Assembly: GCA_004151065.3 (NCBI GenBank)
Contig: NWUY0303929433.1
Span: forward strand, 1 to 13,423
Direction of reading: 5' to 3'
DNA length: 13,423 bases
Origin: Larix sibirica
Taxonomy: Eukaryota; Streptophyta; Pinopsida; Pinales; Pinaceae
Part shown: positions 1 to 9,103 of the stretch, one piece after another
Layout of the letters: each line of letters begins with the position of its first letter
Position numbering within the stretch: the stretch's first letter is position 1
The notes under the pieces: model-generated
Databases searched by the model: none
The model's input: only the letters and a program-made list of their open reading frames with translations
What the model was told of the DNA's origin: nothing
Translations under genes and position numbers: made by a program

Positions 1-518
1 GAACACATAGCCTTCCAAGTATTTGAAATCCTTGAACTAACCTTTGTAGAAGCCCTTATCCATTCAACAACTGACTTACCCTTATAATATTTATCTCGAA
101 TAGCGCAACCCCACAATCCATTATCAAATAAACATCTCCATAAGCTCTTGGCCACAAGGGCTTTATTGAACCAAAAGATGTTTTTAAATCCCCATCCACC
201 TTCCTTCTTAGGTCTAGTTATGATATCCCATTTAACCAAATGCATTTTTTCCTTTTTCTTGTTCCCAAACCAAATAAAACTAAAACGTTTTTGCCTATTT
301 TTTTCAAGTACACATTTTGGGATTTTGGATAAGGATAACCAAAACACTGGAATACTTTCTAAAACATATTTAATCATTACCACTCTTCCTCCAAGTGACA
401 ACCATCTATAGCACCAAAGATCAAATTTTTTTCTCAATCTTTTTAACAAGCCATAACTAGTCTCCTTCCTGTAATTATTTGGCTTAAGATAATAACCCAA
501 ATACTTAAGACCATTATC
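1..518 (-). other. Uninterrupted 172-codon post-RT segment of LINE-A ORF2, open to the window edge
   Basis: Reading the minus strand from 518 to 3 gives 172 sense codons with no stop, continuing past the edge. The product matches the region after RT in plant L1 ORF2. Blocks seen are GLKYLGYYLKPNNYRKE, RWLSLGGRVVMIKYVLESIP, HLVKWD, GGWGFKNIFWFNKALVAKS and NGLWGCAIRDKYYKGKSVVEW. This segment normally leads to the zf-RVT zinc-binding region, which lies beyond the window. It is the least damaged part of LINE-A here. It is joined to the upstream RT frame by a single frame change near 520. Confidence 0.85.
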
Positions 519-1358
519 CAAGGCTCCACTTTAAAAGTAAATAAAACTTTAATATGTTCCATCTCATTCTCAGATAACTCATTACGAAGAAAAGGAGACT
601 TGCCACAACTTATTTCCATTCCAGATGCCTCACAAAAAACCTTTAATATCTCTTTATATTGTATCCATTCCAACAAATTCCTAGAACCAAATAAAAACAC
701 ATCATCAACAAATAAAAGGTGAGTTGGATTATGATTTACTGATACATGGACCCCCACAATTTTCCTTTCTACTTTTGCATAATGATCATTCTATTTTTTA
801 AGCCCTTCCACCACCAATAGAAACAACAAAGGAGACAACAGGCACCCCTGTCTAATCCCCCTCGAGATCTTAAATAAATCTGAAGGTCGACCATTCACCA
901 GAACAACAAAATTGGTTGAAGATACACATCCCATAATCCAATTTGTAGCATCCAAACTTAACCCAAACTGTAGAAGAAGAAGTCTTAAAAAAGACCAATA
1001 TACCTTGTCAAATGCTTTAACTAAATCCAACTTTAAAAACAAAGATTCCGACTTCTTAATCTTCATAGTATGTAACCCATCTTGAGCCACCCCAATAACA
1101 TCCAAAATCTATCTATTCTTCAGAAAACGAAATTGTTCTTTAGACATAATTTCAGAAATATTTTTCTTGATCATGGTAACTATAATTTTAGCAATTAATC
1201 TGTAAACCAAGTTACATAGCGAGATGGGTCTGAAGTCCTTAAAAGAAGAAGGATTATAGATCTTTGGAATAAGAGCTATTAAAGTAGCATTTAGAGCTCC
1301 TCCAACATTCCCTTTCAACCTTGATTCCTCCACCACTTTCAAAAGATCAGAACAAACG

Positions 1359-1368
1359 AAAAAAAAAA
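1359..1368. repeat. A10 homopolymer (T10 in LINE-A sense) at a frame break
   Basis: Ten adenines on the plus strand read as a phenylalanine-coding T run in LINE-A ORF2. The PDGWTVEFF frame upstream and the DLLKVVEESR frame downstream differ, and the run sits between them. Slippage at the homopolymer is the simplest explanation for this frameshift. Confidence 0.7.
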
Positions 1369-1790
1369 TCCAAGAAAAACTCCACAGTCCACCCATCTGG
1401 CCTAGGACTTTTTGATTTTGTAAATTTAGGCAATCTTATTAACTTCATCCAATGAAACTAGACAAGCAACTATCTTTCCTTCCTCTAAAGAAAAGAAACT
1501 AGGATAATGTTGAACCACCCTTATTTGTTGGACAATTGAATTATCTCTCGACTACTTAAACAACTTAGAAAAAAATTCATAATCCACCTTCTTAATATCA
1601 TTCTGAGCTAAAATTTTGATTCTTGAAGAACTTTGAATTTCCTAAATATAATTAATGTTTCTCCTTAAATTTGCATACTTATGAAAAAAATTAGTATTAT
1701 TATCTCCTTGGCTCATCCAAATAGCTCTACTTTTCAAATGCCAAGACTCCTCTTCCAATTTCAAAATATGCTCCTTCCTAGATCCCAAAG

Positions 1791-1804
1791 CTCCTAGATT
1801 TGTT
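1791..1804. repeat. Left target-site duplication of LINE-B
   Basis: The 14 bases ctcctagatttgtt immediately precede the LINE-B 5' end. They match ctcccatatttgct, found right after the LINE-B A-tail, at 11 of 14 positions. Two of the three differences are transitions, as expected for an old duplication. Both copies fall at the same codon phase of LINE-A ORF2. The A-rich bases before each copy could lengthen the match slightly. Confidence 0.82.
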
Positions 1805-1890
1805 GAGTGCATTTTATTTCCATTTTCGAACGCACTTTGAAACCCTAGCCACTATGCGAACCCATGCACCCTAATCTTTCCTTCGACTCC
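1805..1890 (+). other. LINE-B 5' UTR
   Basis: These 86 bases lie between the insertion junction and the first ATG of ORF1. They contain the telo-box-like string AAACCCTAG at 1840-1848 and ACCCTAA near 1868. L1-type elements carry an internal promoter in this region, but no core promoter element can be pointed out by eye. Confidence 0.65.
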
Positions 1891-3401
1891 ATGGCTCGAC
1901 CTCCTGGAGGGAGTGGGGCTCCATCCTACCATAACGTTGTTTCTCAGTCATGATTGCAGCTAGGTCGTGCTCCGATAACCTCGTCTGCAAATCCCATGGA
2001 GGAAAGCGAATCTCAACCAACAGTGCACCAAGAATAATTGCAGTCCCAAAATGGGAAAACTAATGAATCAAACCCACTACCGAAAGGAACAAGAGGTAAA
2101 CGCAACAGATGCCTTTCAAAAACAGAAAACATGCCAAGTTTGGAGGTGACTTCAACCAAAGTGGGCGAATATAGATAGTACATGAGGGATCACGCCCTAA
2201 TCTGCAAATTCATGGAGTTTTGGCCCAATGAAAGGGTGCTCCAAGGGTGGATTGCTCACAAATGGAAACCTAAGGGAAAAGTAGAATTAAAACTTAGCTC
2301 GAAGGATTTCTTCACTATGATTTTTTACAATTAGAAATACCGCGAAAGAATAGTTGAGAAAGGGTCGTACTTCTTTAATAATGTTGGATTATTTATGGAC
2401 CATTGTTATGAAAAATTCAGCCTAGAACGGGAAGAATTCTCAAAAGTTCTAGTCTAGGTTCGGCTCTATTCCTTGCCTCGTGAATATTGGGAGGAATAAA
2501 CCCTAATGGGGATTGGGAACACAATAGGAAAATACATCAAAAGTTCTAATATCATGAAAAGGGGTCAGTACACCTCTTTTTCCAGAATCGGTGTCAACAT
2601 GAATGTCTCAAAGCCTCTCCTAGAAGCCACCTACCTGAGCTTCCAAGAAGAAGAATGGATACAAACCCTTGATTATGAGCACATTTCCTTTTGATGTCGA
2701 CAATGCCATGAATATGGACACCTTCTTAGGGATTAATGCCCTCATGCTCCAACTCCTAGTCCCCCACAACCACAATCTCTGCCAACACAGGATGGTTTCA
2801 CCATTGTTAGCAGAAGATCGAAAGGTGCTTCCAAAGAAAATAATGTCAACTCAAGCATAAAAGTGGATACCTCAAATAAATATGCATCCATTTAGGATAT
2901 GGAGATGGACCAGGAAGATACCCAAAAATCAGATCTGATCATGGAAAATCCCGATAAAGTGAGCCCATATCTGGATCAAACCAAAAGAAGGAAGTTGGAT
3001 CCAACGGAAGACAGAAATATCGAAGAAAGTGAAACCCTAGTACTCAATGAAGAGGAAGGAGAGATGGACATCACTGACCATGAGCTTAAAAAACTCATTG
3101 TTACATGCAAAAAGGAGACCTAGCAACAATCCCCTCCCCCCATATTCATCTCATCCAGAAATCTCTCCAAGAGGCTGCAGCCAAATCCTCCCACTCTATG
3201 GATATCCATAACACGCAAGGAAATCAGCTAGGAATTCAACCCTCACTCAGATCACATAGCCTGAAAGGAAGCAAGAAGGAACTAAAACGTGGAAGGAATA
3301 CCAATCAACAGTGGTTAGCAGAATTAGGGGAGCATCAGATGGCATTAGGCAATCATAGATCCCTTTTAGACTGGATTCAATCAATCTCTTCTAATCAATA
3401 G
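1891..3401 (+). pseudogene. LINE-B ORF1: DUF4283-like plus CCHC zinc knuckle (broken)
   Basis: RNA-binding ORF1 protein of a plant L1. The start at 1891 (MARPPGGSGAPSYHNVVSQ) opens a frame that runs without any indel to about 3122. A DUF4283-like core spans about 2190-2690, with blocks ALICKFMEFWPNERVL, GSYFFNNVGLFM and RLYSLPREYWEE. A zinc knuckle follows at 2695-2739: CRQC, then HEYGH, then the last Cys one codon late because of an inserted TAA. A basic and acidic tail with DGFTIVSRRSKG follows. At least nine in-frame stops interrupt it, the first at 1951-1953. One frame change near 3105-3122 leads into a second open frame that ends with TAG at 3399-3401, seven bases before ORF2. Total length would be about 500 residues, normal for the family. 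In the cell it would coat element RNA. Confidence 0.88.
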
Positions 3402-3408
3402 TTCCTCA

Positions 3409-4117
3409 ATGAGGATTCTGTCCTGGAATATTCCTGGTCTAAGAGGGAAGAGTAAAAGACGTACTCTTCGATCTAAGATACATCAGGAATCACCCATAGT
3501 TGTTACCCTGCAAGAGACCAAGTGTTTTACTGAGTCTCTTTTTACTTTTTCAAACTTATGTTGGAATGGTTGTAAATTTATGGCCATTGATGCCGCTAGA
3601 AATGTTGGGGGTCTAGCTATTCGTTGGGACCCTACCCTTATCCAGCTCTCCAAATTCCTATCCACCCCATATTCTGTATCTACATCCTTCTCCCTCCCTG
3701 ATTATGAATTCTATGGAACTCTCACCAATGTCTATGGGCCTTCTACCCCTGCTTCTAAAAACATTTTTTTGACATCCCTCTCTCATCTCAAAAGGATAGC
3801 GCATGAGACAGTTAGGATTTTGGGATGGGACTTCAATATGATCTCCACTCCCCTGGAGAAAAAAGGAGGTATAATTCATTTGTACATGCCTAGCAGAGCT
3901 TTTGGACCCCTCATTACCTCTCTGGACCTTATGGACATCAGACCCAAAAATGGGGTCCATACTTGGAATAAAAAATGAGGTCCATACTTGGAATAACAAA
4001 CGAGGAGGAGTACATCAAGTGGCCTCTAGACTTGATATATTTTTATTATAAACTAATTTGATGATATTAGGCTCCATTTGAGATTCCTTCATCCTCCTCA
4101 GGGCGGGATTTGATCAT
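3409..4117 (+). other. LINE-B APE-type endonuclease domain (broken)
   Basis: Makes the target nick in working elements. Visible motifs: LSWN (Asn) at the start, LQETK with catalytic Glu at 3508-3522, NVYGP at 3727-3741, WDFN at 3826-3837 where the family usually has GGDFN, HTWNNKRGG with SRLD (about 3983-4038), and FDHWPI with the catalytic Asp-His pair at 4112-4117. In that last motif Phe replaces the usual Ser before Asp. The domain is split by the 25-bp duplication at 3954-4003 and has stops in the +1 frame between 4040 and 4085. Most catalytic positions remain, but the frame is lost. Confidence 0.88.
3954..4003 (+). repeat. 25-bp tandem duplication inside LINE-B EN
   Basis: Two adjacent 25-base units, 3954-3978 and 3979-4003, both beginning ggtccatacttggaataa, differ only at two positions near their ends. 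The first copy reads HTWNKK and then a stop in the original frame. The second reads HTWNNKRGG in the +1 frame, which is the correct family continuation. Since 25 is one more than a multiple of three, this event alone accounts for the frame change that persists to about 5450. Confidence 0.9.
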
Positions 4118-4749
4118 TGGCCGATAAATTTAGAAGTGGATGAACACAATAGTCCACGCAACTTCCCGTTTAGATTCCAAATATTCTTGTTGGATCACCA
4201 TGATTTAATGGAGACCCTCTCTCAATGGTGGAAGAATGCTCCGACACCACAGGGGTCCAAAATGTACAAGCTTCATCAAAATCTAAAATGGATAAAAGGA
4301 AATCTAAAAACTTGGAACAAGGAAGTCATCGGGAACATTTTCGAAGCCAGTGAAAAGCTTGAAGAATAAATGGCCATGGTGCAACAGGAAGCTATCTCAC
4401 AAGGATACTTTGGGAATATGCTTCAAAAAGAAAAGCAACTTCAAGATGCAATAAATCAAAGGATGGACCAGGAATAAATTCTTTGTCGACAGAATTCATG
4501 GGTTAGCTAGTTGAAGGAAGAGGAATGCAACTCCAAATTTTTACATGACTCCATGATTCAACAAAGGGCTCACAACCAAATCACCATCCTCCATTCAAAG
4601 CAAGGGCGGAAATTAACCAAGCAGGATGAAATTGTTCGAGAGTTGGTAAAATTATACCACAATCTCCTCAAGGAGGAATATGTTGACAAATAAATAGAAA
4701 TGGACTCTATTCTCTAGAATATTCCAACTCTTGTCTTGGATGATTAGAA

Positions 4750-5690
4750 TAAAAGCCTCCTAAGATCCATATCTCTAGAGGAAGTTTTTGAAGCTATTAA
4801 AGAAATGCCTCCTGGAAAAGCACCCGACCCAGATGGATTTAGTACATACTTTTATCATCAGTAGCGTTGGGAAATTGTGCAACATGAGGTTTGGGAAGCA
4901 GTTGAAGAGTCTTGAACCCGTCTAGACGTATTACCAGCCCTCAATGCTACCTTTATTGCTCTCATCCATAAGGAGAATAATCTAGTGCATCTAGGTAAAT
5001 GCAGACCTATCTCTTTATGCAATGTAATCTATAAAATCGTCACCAAAGTGATTGCAAATACATTAAATCCCATCATGCCACGCTTAATTTCGAGGGAACA
5101 ATCGGGATGTGTGGAGGGATGCCAAATTTTGGATAGCATTCTGACAGCCCATGAAACTATCCATACTCTCAAAACTTCAAAATAGGTCAGGATGCTTATC
5201 AAGCTAGACCTCTCCAAGGATTTCGACAAGAACTCTTGGTGATACATGGAAAAAACTCTTCTTGCCTTTGGATTTTCCCCACAATGGGTGCACTGGATCA
5301 TCTCTCTCTCCTTGTTTGCTTTCTTTTCCATCTTGGTGAATGGCTCTCCCTCCCCAACTTTCTCCTCATCTTGAGGCATTCGTCAAGGGGACCCCCTCTC
5401 TCCCTTTCTTTTCATTCTTATGGTGGAAGATCTACGTAGAACTTTGAAAGATGTTGTCAACATTAACCTTCTCATAGGTCTGACACCCAGCCAATTATAA
5501 TAAAAAAGCTTCTCATCTCTAGTTTGTTAATGATGCCATGATCTTGGATGCTTCAACCATGTGGGAAGCAAGATGTCTTAAATATTTACTCTCAACTTTT
5601 ATGAAAGCCCCAGGTCTCTCCCTGAATAGTGATAAGTCAGAGATTTTTTTCTTCAACACAGTAGTCAGCTTGCAACTTCGTATCTCAAGA
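4750..5690 (+). other. LINE-B reverse transcriptase domain (broken)
   Basis: RT core with motifs in order: EAIKEMPPGKAPDPDGF (about 4790-4840), ALNATFIALI (about 4940-4970), CRPISLCNVIYKIVTKVIAN (about 5000-5060), LIKLDLSKDFDKNSW (about 5195-5240), LVNGSPSP (5333-5356) and GIRQGDPLSPFLFILM (about 5381-5430), the last preceded by a TGA where the family has Arg. The catalytic box is FVND at 5523-5534 in another frame. The usual first Asp is Asn, explained by one G-to-A change. The block GLSLNSDKSEIFF near 5610-5655 follows. The frame break lies between about 5450 and 5520. Both the Asn and the frameshift would abolish activity. Confidence 0.88.
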
Positions 5691-6689
5691 TTCCTATCCT
5701 TTTGAAGAATTTCTCTTCCTTCCTCCTACTTGGGGTACCCTCTCATCCCCACTGCCACTGGGCATAGATCTTGGTCAAATCTCATCACAAGAATGGAACA
5801 AAGACTTTCCAATTGGGATTTTCGTTCTCTTAACATTGCTGGCCGACTTGTCCTCCTTTACTTTGTCTTAAGGAGTATGTAGTCCTACTTATTCTCTATT
5901 TTTGTTGCTCCAAAAAAGTTCCAGAATGAAATCAGATCTCTTCAAAGAACCTTCCTTTGGGGAGGAACAAAATATAAGAGAAGGACAAGGAAATGGGATC
6001 TTGTCTCTTGGGACAATATGTGTAAACCCAAATTATTAGAAGGTCTGGGCTTGAGGGATCCATATATTGAAAACAAATCCATGTCAACCAAGTTTTGGTG
6101 GAGATGGCTCACTACACTTGATTCTCTATGGGATAGGATATGGAAGAGAAAGTGTGTAAGAAACATCAGCCATTAGGACCTCATTTGCTTGTAGGAAAGC
6201 AACATAGGCTCAATGATATGCAATGCGGCTTGGCATAAACGAGTTTTAATCCAAGAGCATGCTTTTTTGAAAATTCGCAATGGCCAAACTGCCCTCTTAT
6301 GGGATGATGTGTGGCAACATCGTGCAAAGCTTAATTCCCTAAACTATATTCAACCTCTTCGTCAAGCCACTCTCAATTCCAACAAATTACTTGTATCTCA
6401 ATTTTGGAACATAGAGGCAAATGGTTTGCAATGGAGATGCTGGTGTGATCGGCCTCGTTGGCCTCCAACCCTCTCGAATGAACAATGGGATTCTTTTGGG
6501 GAAGAGATTCAACCCAGAGAGATAATCTTGCAAGAGGGAGAGGATATCCTTCGCTAGGGGCACACAAGCAAGGGAAATTTCATCCAAAAGGAGGTATACT
6601 TGCTCCTTGTTGATCGTCAATGGGATCAACATGAGGATATTTGGAAACAATATGGAAACTGAACTTGTGACCGAAGGTCTCCACTTTTC

Positions 6690-6850
6690 TTTGGCTAGTC
6701 GCTTGGAATAAAATTCTTACCTAGGAGCGCATCATCAAAAGAGGCTTTGACGGGCCCTTAGTGTGTTATCTATGTCGCTAAGCAATGGAGGATTCTGAGC
6801 ACCTTCTCAACTAGTGCACGTTATGTCAACACCTATGGGACCAAGAAGTG
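6690..6850 (+). other. LINE-B zf-RVT zinc-binding region
   Basis: Matches the Cys/His region found after RT in plant LINEs. In the +1 frame LVAWNKILT (from 6695) is followed by ERIIKRGFDGP, then CYLCR, SEHLLN and CTLCQHLWD. This gives the Cys-x2-Cys, His and Cys spacing of zf-RVT. Stops interrupt it at three places, one of them directly after the Cys-x2-Cys-Arg. It leads into FLLWEVWKERNRRIF, the usual linker before the RNase H domain. Confidence 0.78.
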
Positions 6851-7249
6851 AGTATTTTGAGACAATATGATCGAAATCGGGCCAGTGTTAGAGAAACATT
6901 GGTTGGTTGGTGTAAGAAAATCTCTAACAACAACATTGTCAATAGAGCAATGCAACTCTTCCCAGTATTTCTTCTCTGGGAGGTATGGAAAGAAAGAAAT
7001 CGAAGAATTTTTAAAAATGTCAGTATTTCAATAGATCATGTTTGGAAAAAAATCCAATCAAATATCCATGAAATTGTTCTCATGTCTCAATGGTCCTTCG
7101 ATGATTGGAATGGTACACCCTAAGATAGAGAAATTATTTAGGCTTGGAACCTCTATCGAAATCCAAACCATCCCAAAGCTCCAAGAACCAAACTTAATCC
7201 TGGAAGTCCTTCCTCTTAGTTCCCTCTGGAGGTTGTATTTTTTAAACTA

Positions 7250-7797
7250 AAATTTGATGGGGCCAGTTGTGGCAATCTTGGCCCAGCTTGCTACAAAGGG
7301 GTCTTCAGGGATCACAATGGTCGCATACTCAAATTATTTTCACGATCCTTGGGAATAGAAAGCAATAATGCAGTTGAGTTAAATGCAATGCTCAATGGAA
7401 TCATAATTTCCAACACAGATGGGTATAACAAAATCATCATTGAGGGTGAATCAAAGCTGATGGTGCACATATTAAACAAGCTCCTCAATGGATCCAGCGT
7501 CAGTAAAATCAATTCAAGTTGGTGACTAGCACTAAATTGGAAGCTCTTGTTGCTAGCATTTACAACTCACATGCCATTCTTCATTATCACATCAGGCGCG
7601 ATGCCAACAAAATGGAAGATAGAATGGAAAACTAGGGGGTGGATCATCCTCAGGAGGACAACAATCAAACATGGAATGATAATGTGAGTGCCACACTCAA
7701 GGAGGATTGTGACAGAATCAACCACCAAGATATGAATATGCATGACGGGTGCCATTATTGCACTTGCACAAGACGGGGCAATGAGTATTCAAGGTGA
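7250..7797 (+). other. LINE-B RNase H domain and Cys/His-rich C-terminal tail
   Basis: RNase H of the kind some plant L1 elements acquired at the C-terminus; it would degrade RNA in RNA-DNA hybrids. Motifs: KFDGAS (7250-7267, first Asp), NNAVELNAM (about 7363-7390, Glu), IEGES (about 7438-7453) where Asp is expected but Glu is present, and HIRRDANKMED (about 7585-7620, last Asp). A stop at 7522-7524 and a frame change separate the third and fourth motifs. After a TAG at 7633-7635 the frame continues for about 53 codons with the cluster CHYCTC and ends at TGA 7795-7797. The tail is not recognised. Confidence 0.82.
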
Positions 7798-8700
7798 AGA
7801 CATGTGTGAGGGAGCATGCAGATAGGCAGATGGCTGCTCCCATTCAACAGACTTGTGTGAGATAGATATTAGTATGATACAACATTTACGAGTGAGGTAC
7901 GGTTCCCTGATCAACTTTTGGTTCATGGTACAATTCCCTGGGTATCCCTTAATGATAACTTTCATGGCACCTCGTGCCAACCCAAATCATGATAGGAAGG
8001 TTGTTCATGAAATGATGAGGCTTCTATTTTGGGGGCGCCATTGTTGGAATCCTTATCGAACCCATCACATTGAGATTGGTAATTGCCTTTTTTTATGGAC
8101 TAGACTATCCTCCACGAAGCTAACATTTCTTCTCCATGTTTGGGATTGTGGCATTTGGCCTGGTTGTCAAGCTTCGAACATTGCAGAATGGTATGCACCA
8201 AAACTACCATCAAGAAAATTGTTGATTTCCCCAAGTGCTCACATATGGCTCACGCCCTCAAGGAAATGGAGAACATGAAAGGTTTCTTTGAAACCATAGT
8301 TAGTTGGCATGCCAGGGAGTTCATTGAGCACATGGAAAGGATATTACAAAGGTAAAATTTGAGCTATGATTCCCAAAAGCTCGTGGCGGAATTTGGTGGT
8401 CTCGTTGAGGACTTTGGTTCTACTAGAACCCGTGACACAAATCACACCAAGACTTTGGGATTATTTTGGTGCATGAAGTCATTACTCAGTATGGCCCTGG
8501 AAGATAGAAAGAATGATAAATTGCATGAGGACATGGGAGACCCTTATGTGACTGCTCGACTTACGAGTTTAGAAGAGGGGATGCGTAGGCTTGCTTGCAA
8601 TTGGTGATTGCAGATGAGCATATCAACGCCAAGATATATGCTCTAGCCAAGGAGCTAACTGGGAGGAGCTTCAGTAGACCACCTCCAACCTATCCTTCAA
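7798..8700 (+). other. Unassigned part of LINE-B 3' region with mostly open frame 8140-8607
   Basis: About 0.9 kb lies between the end of ORF2 and the T-rich 3' UTR. I do not recognise a protein family here. One frame is open from 8140 to 8607 (156 codons) except for a single TAA at 8353-8355. The product looks helical and charged, with segments such as ALKEMENMKGFFETIVSWHA and RLTSLEEGMRRLACNW. In another frame 8010-8170 reads as strongly hydrophobic. It lies inside the target-site duplications, so it entered with LINE-B or was inserted later. It could be an extra element ORF, captured host sequence, or chance open frame in a long 3' UTR. Confidence 0.45.
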
Positions 8701-9103
8701 CCACATAGTTGGTGTTTTGACAATGCCTAGATGGAAGAGAGTTTTCAAGTAAGAAAATCCAGGTGTTGGTCCATCTTATATTAAATTTTCTGATAATGAT
8801 TGATCCTTGTTTTAGTTTGTCTGGTTGCATGGTACATAGGAGTTTGGCTTGCTTCTCTCCAACTTTGTTTTTGTTGGCCATAACCCCTAGCTTGTGGCAG
8901 AAGCATTGCATAAACATGTAGTTAAACTTAGTGATGGTTTTCAGACTTAGATAGAAGTTGTTGTTTTATACATGATCTACAAACATTTTTAGTTATGGAA
9001 TACCTATCCTTCCTATGAAATTTGGTCTCATCGTGCTGAAGGATTCTCTAGTTATGTAATGTACAGTTTATTTTCTTAGTTTAATATAATTACCGAACCT
9101 TAC
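8701..9103 (+). other. LINE-B 3' UTR
   Basis: AT-rich, T-rich sequence without a meaningful open frame leads to the A-tail. AATATA-like strings occur just upstream of the tail (about 9082-9088), but no canonical AATAAA is seen close to it. This is what an L1 3' UTR looks like. Nothing else was found in it. Confidence 0.7.

Larger units (their letters stand above)
1..1804 (-). mobile_element. LINE-A (L1-type), 3' half, cut by window edge
   Basis: This is the downstream half of a minus-strand L1-type retrotransposon. It carries the end of the EN-RT linker, the RT domain and the conserved post-RT region of ORF2. It runs off the left edge of the window, so the 3' UTR and tail are not seen. It ends at 1804 because LINE-B (1805-9113) was inserted there. 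The other half of the same copy resumes at 9114 in the same reading frame, and the two junctions share a diverged 14-bp duplication. Identification rests on RT motifs read directly from the minus strand. The split is inferred from frame continuity plus the duplication. Confidence 0.93.
1..1804 (-). pseudogene. LINE-A ORF2, second part: linker, RT and post-RT region (broken)
   Basis: Reverse transcriptase half of an L1-type ORF2, read from 1804 down to 1. The linker is at about 1804-1430 and includes a WMSQGDNNTNFFHKY-like block, the usual 'WLKEGDRNTKFFH' motif of plant LINEs. RT motifs follow in order: PDGWTVEFF (about 1400-1370), FRPISLCN (about 1240-1215), LDLVKAFDKVYW (about 1035-1000), RGIRQGCLLSPLLF (about 868-829) and the catalytic FVDD (712-701), with both Asp residues intact. 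The post-RT block WLSLGGRVVMIK begins near 410. Frame changes are visible near 1427, at the A10 run 1359-1368, and near 520. In-frame stops lie at 1642-1644, 1552-1554, 1109-1111 and 791-793. From 518 to the left edge the frame has no stop for 172 codons. The copy cannot encode a whole protein, but family assignment is secure. Confidence 0.93.
3409..7797 (+). pseudogene. LINE-B ORF2: EN, RT, zf-RVT and RNase H polyprotein (broken)
   Basis: The retrotransposition enzyme of LINE-B, about 1,460 codons, which is normal for an L1 ORF2 with RNase H. It begins MRILSWNIPGLRG at 3409, seven bases after ORF1. Order: endonuclease (3409-4117), linker (about 4136-4690), RT (about 4750-5690), post-RT region (about 5690-6560), zf-RVT (about 6690-6850), linker WEVWKERNRRIF (about 6980-7010), RNase H (7250-7620) and a Cys/His-rich tail ending at TGA 7795-7797. 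Relative to the start, the frame is 0 to 3978. It becomes +1 after a 25-bp tandem duplication, +2 after a break between about 5450 and 5520, +1 again after about 6560-6690, and 0 after about 7520. More than ten stops of all three kinds also occur. The start is supported by the EN Asn motif directly after it. Confidence 0.92.

Noticed and set aside
148-411. 87-codon plus-strand frame near the left edge
   Set aside because: Antisense to the well-conserved post-RT block of LINE-A; no evidence of its own.
3483-3999. Minus-strand open frames opposite the LINE-B EN
   Set aside because: They are antisense to a clearly recognisable EN on the plus strand and have no family resemblance of their own.
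5029-5379. 116-codon minus-strand frame opposite the LINE-B RT
   Set aside because: Antisense shadow of RT motifs; its product resembles nothing known to me.
6373-6650. Minus-strand frames opposite the LINE-B post-RT region
   Set aside because: Two overlapping antisense frames with no recognisable motif; the plus strand carries the ORF2 sequence.
7853-8278. 141-codon plus-strand frame with its own ATG
   Set aside because: It overlaps another open frame (8140-8607) and shows no recognisable domain. I cannot tell it from chance, so it is described only within the unassigned 3' region.
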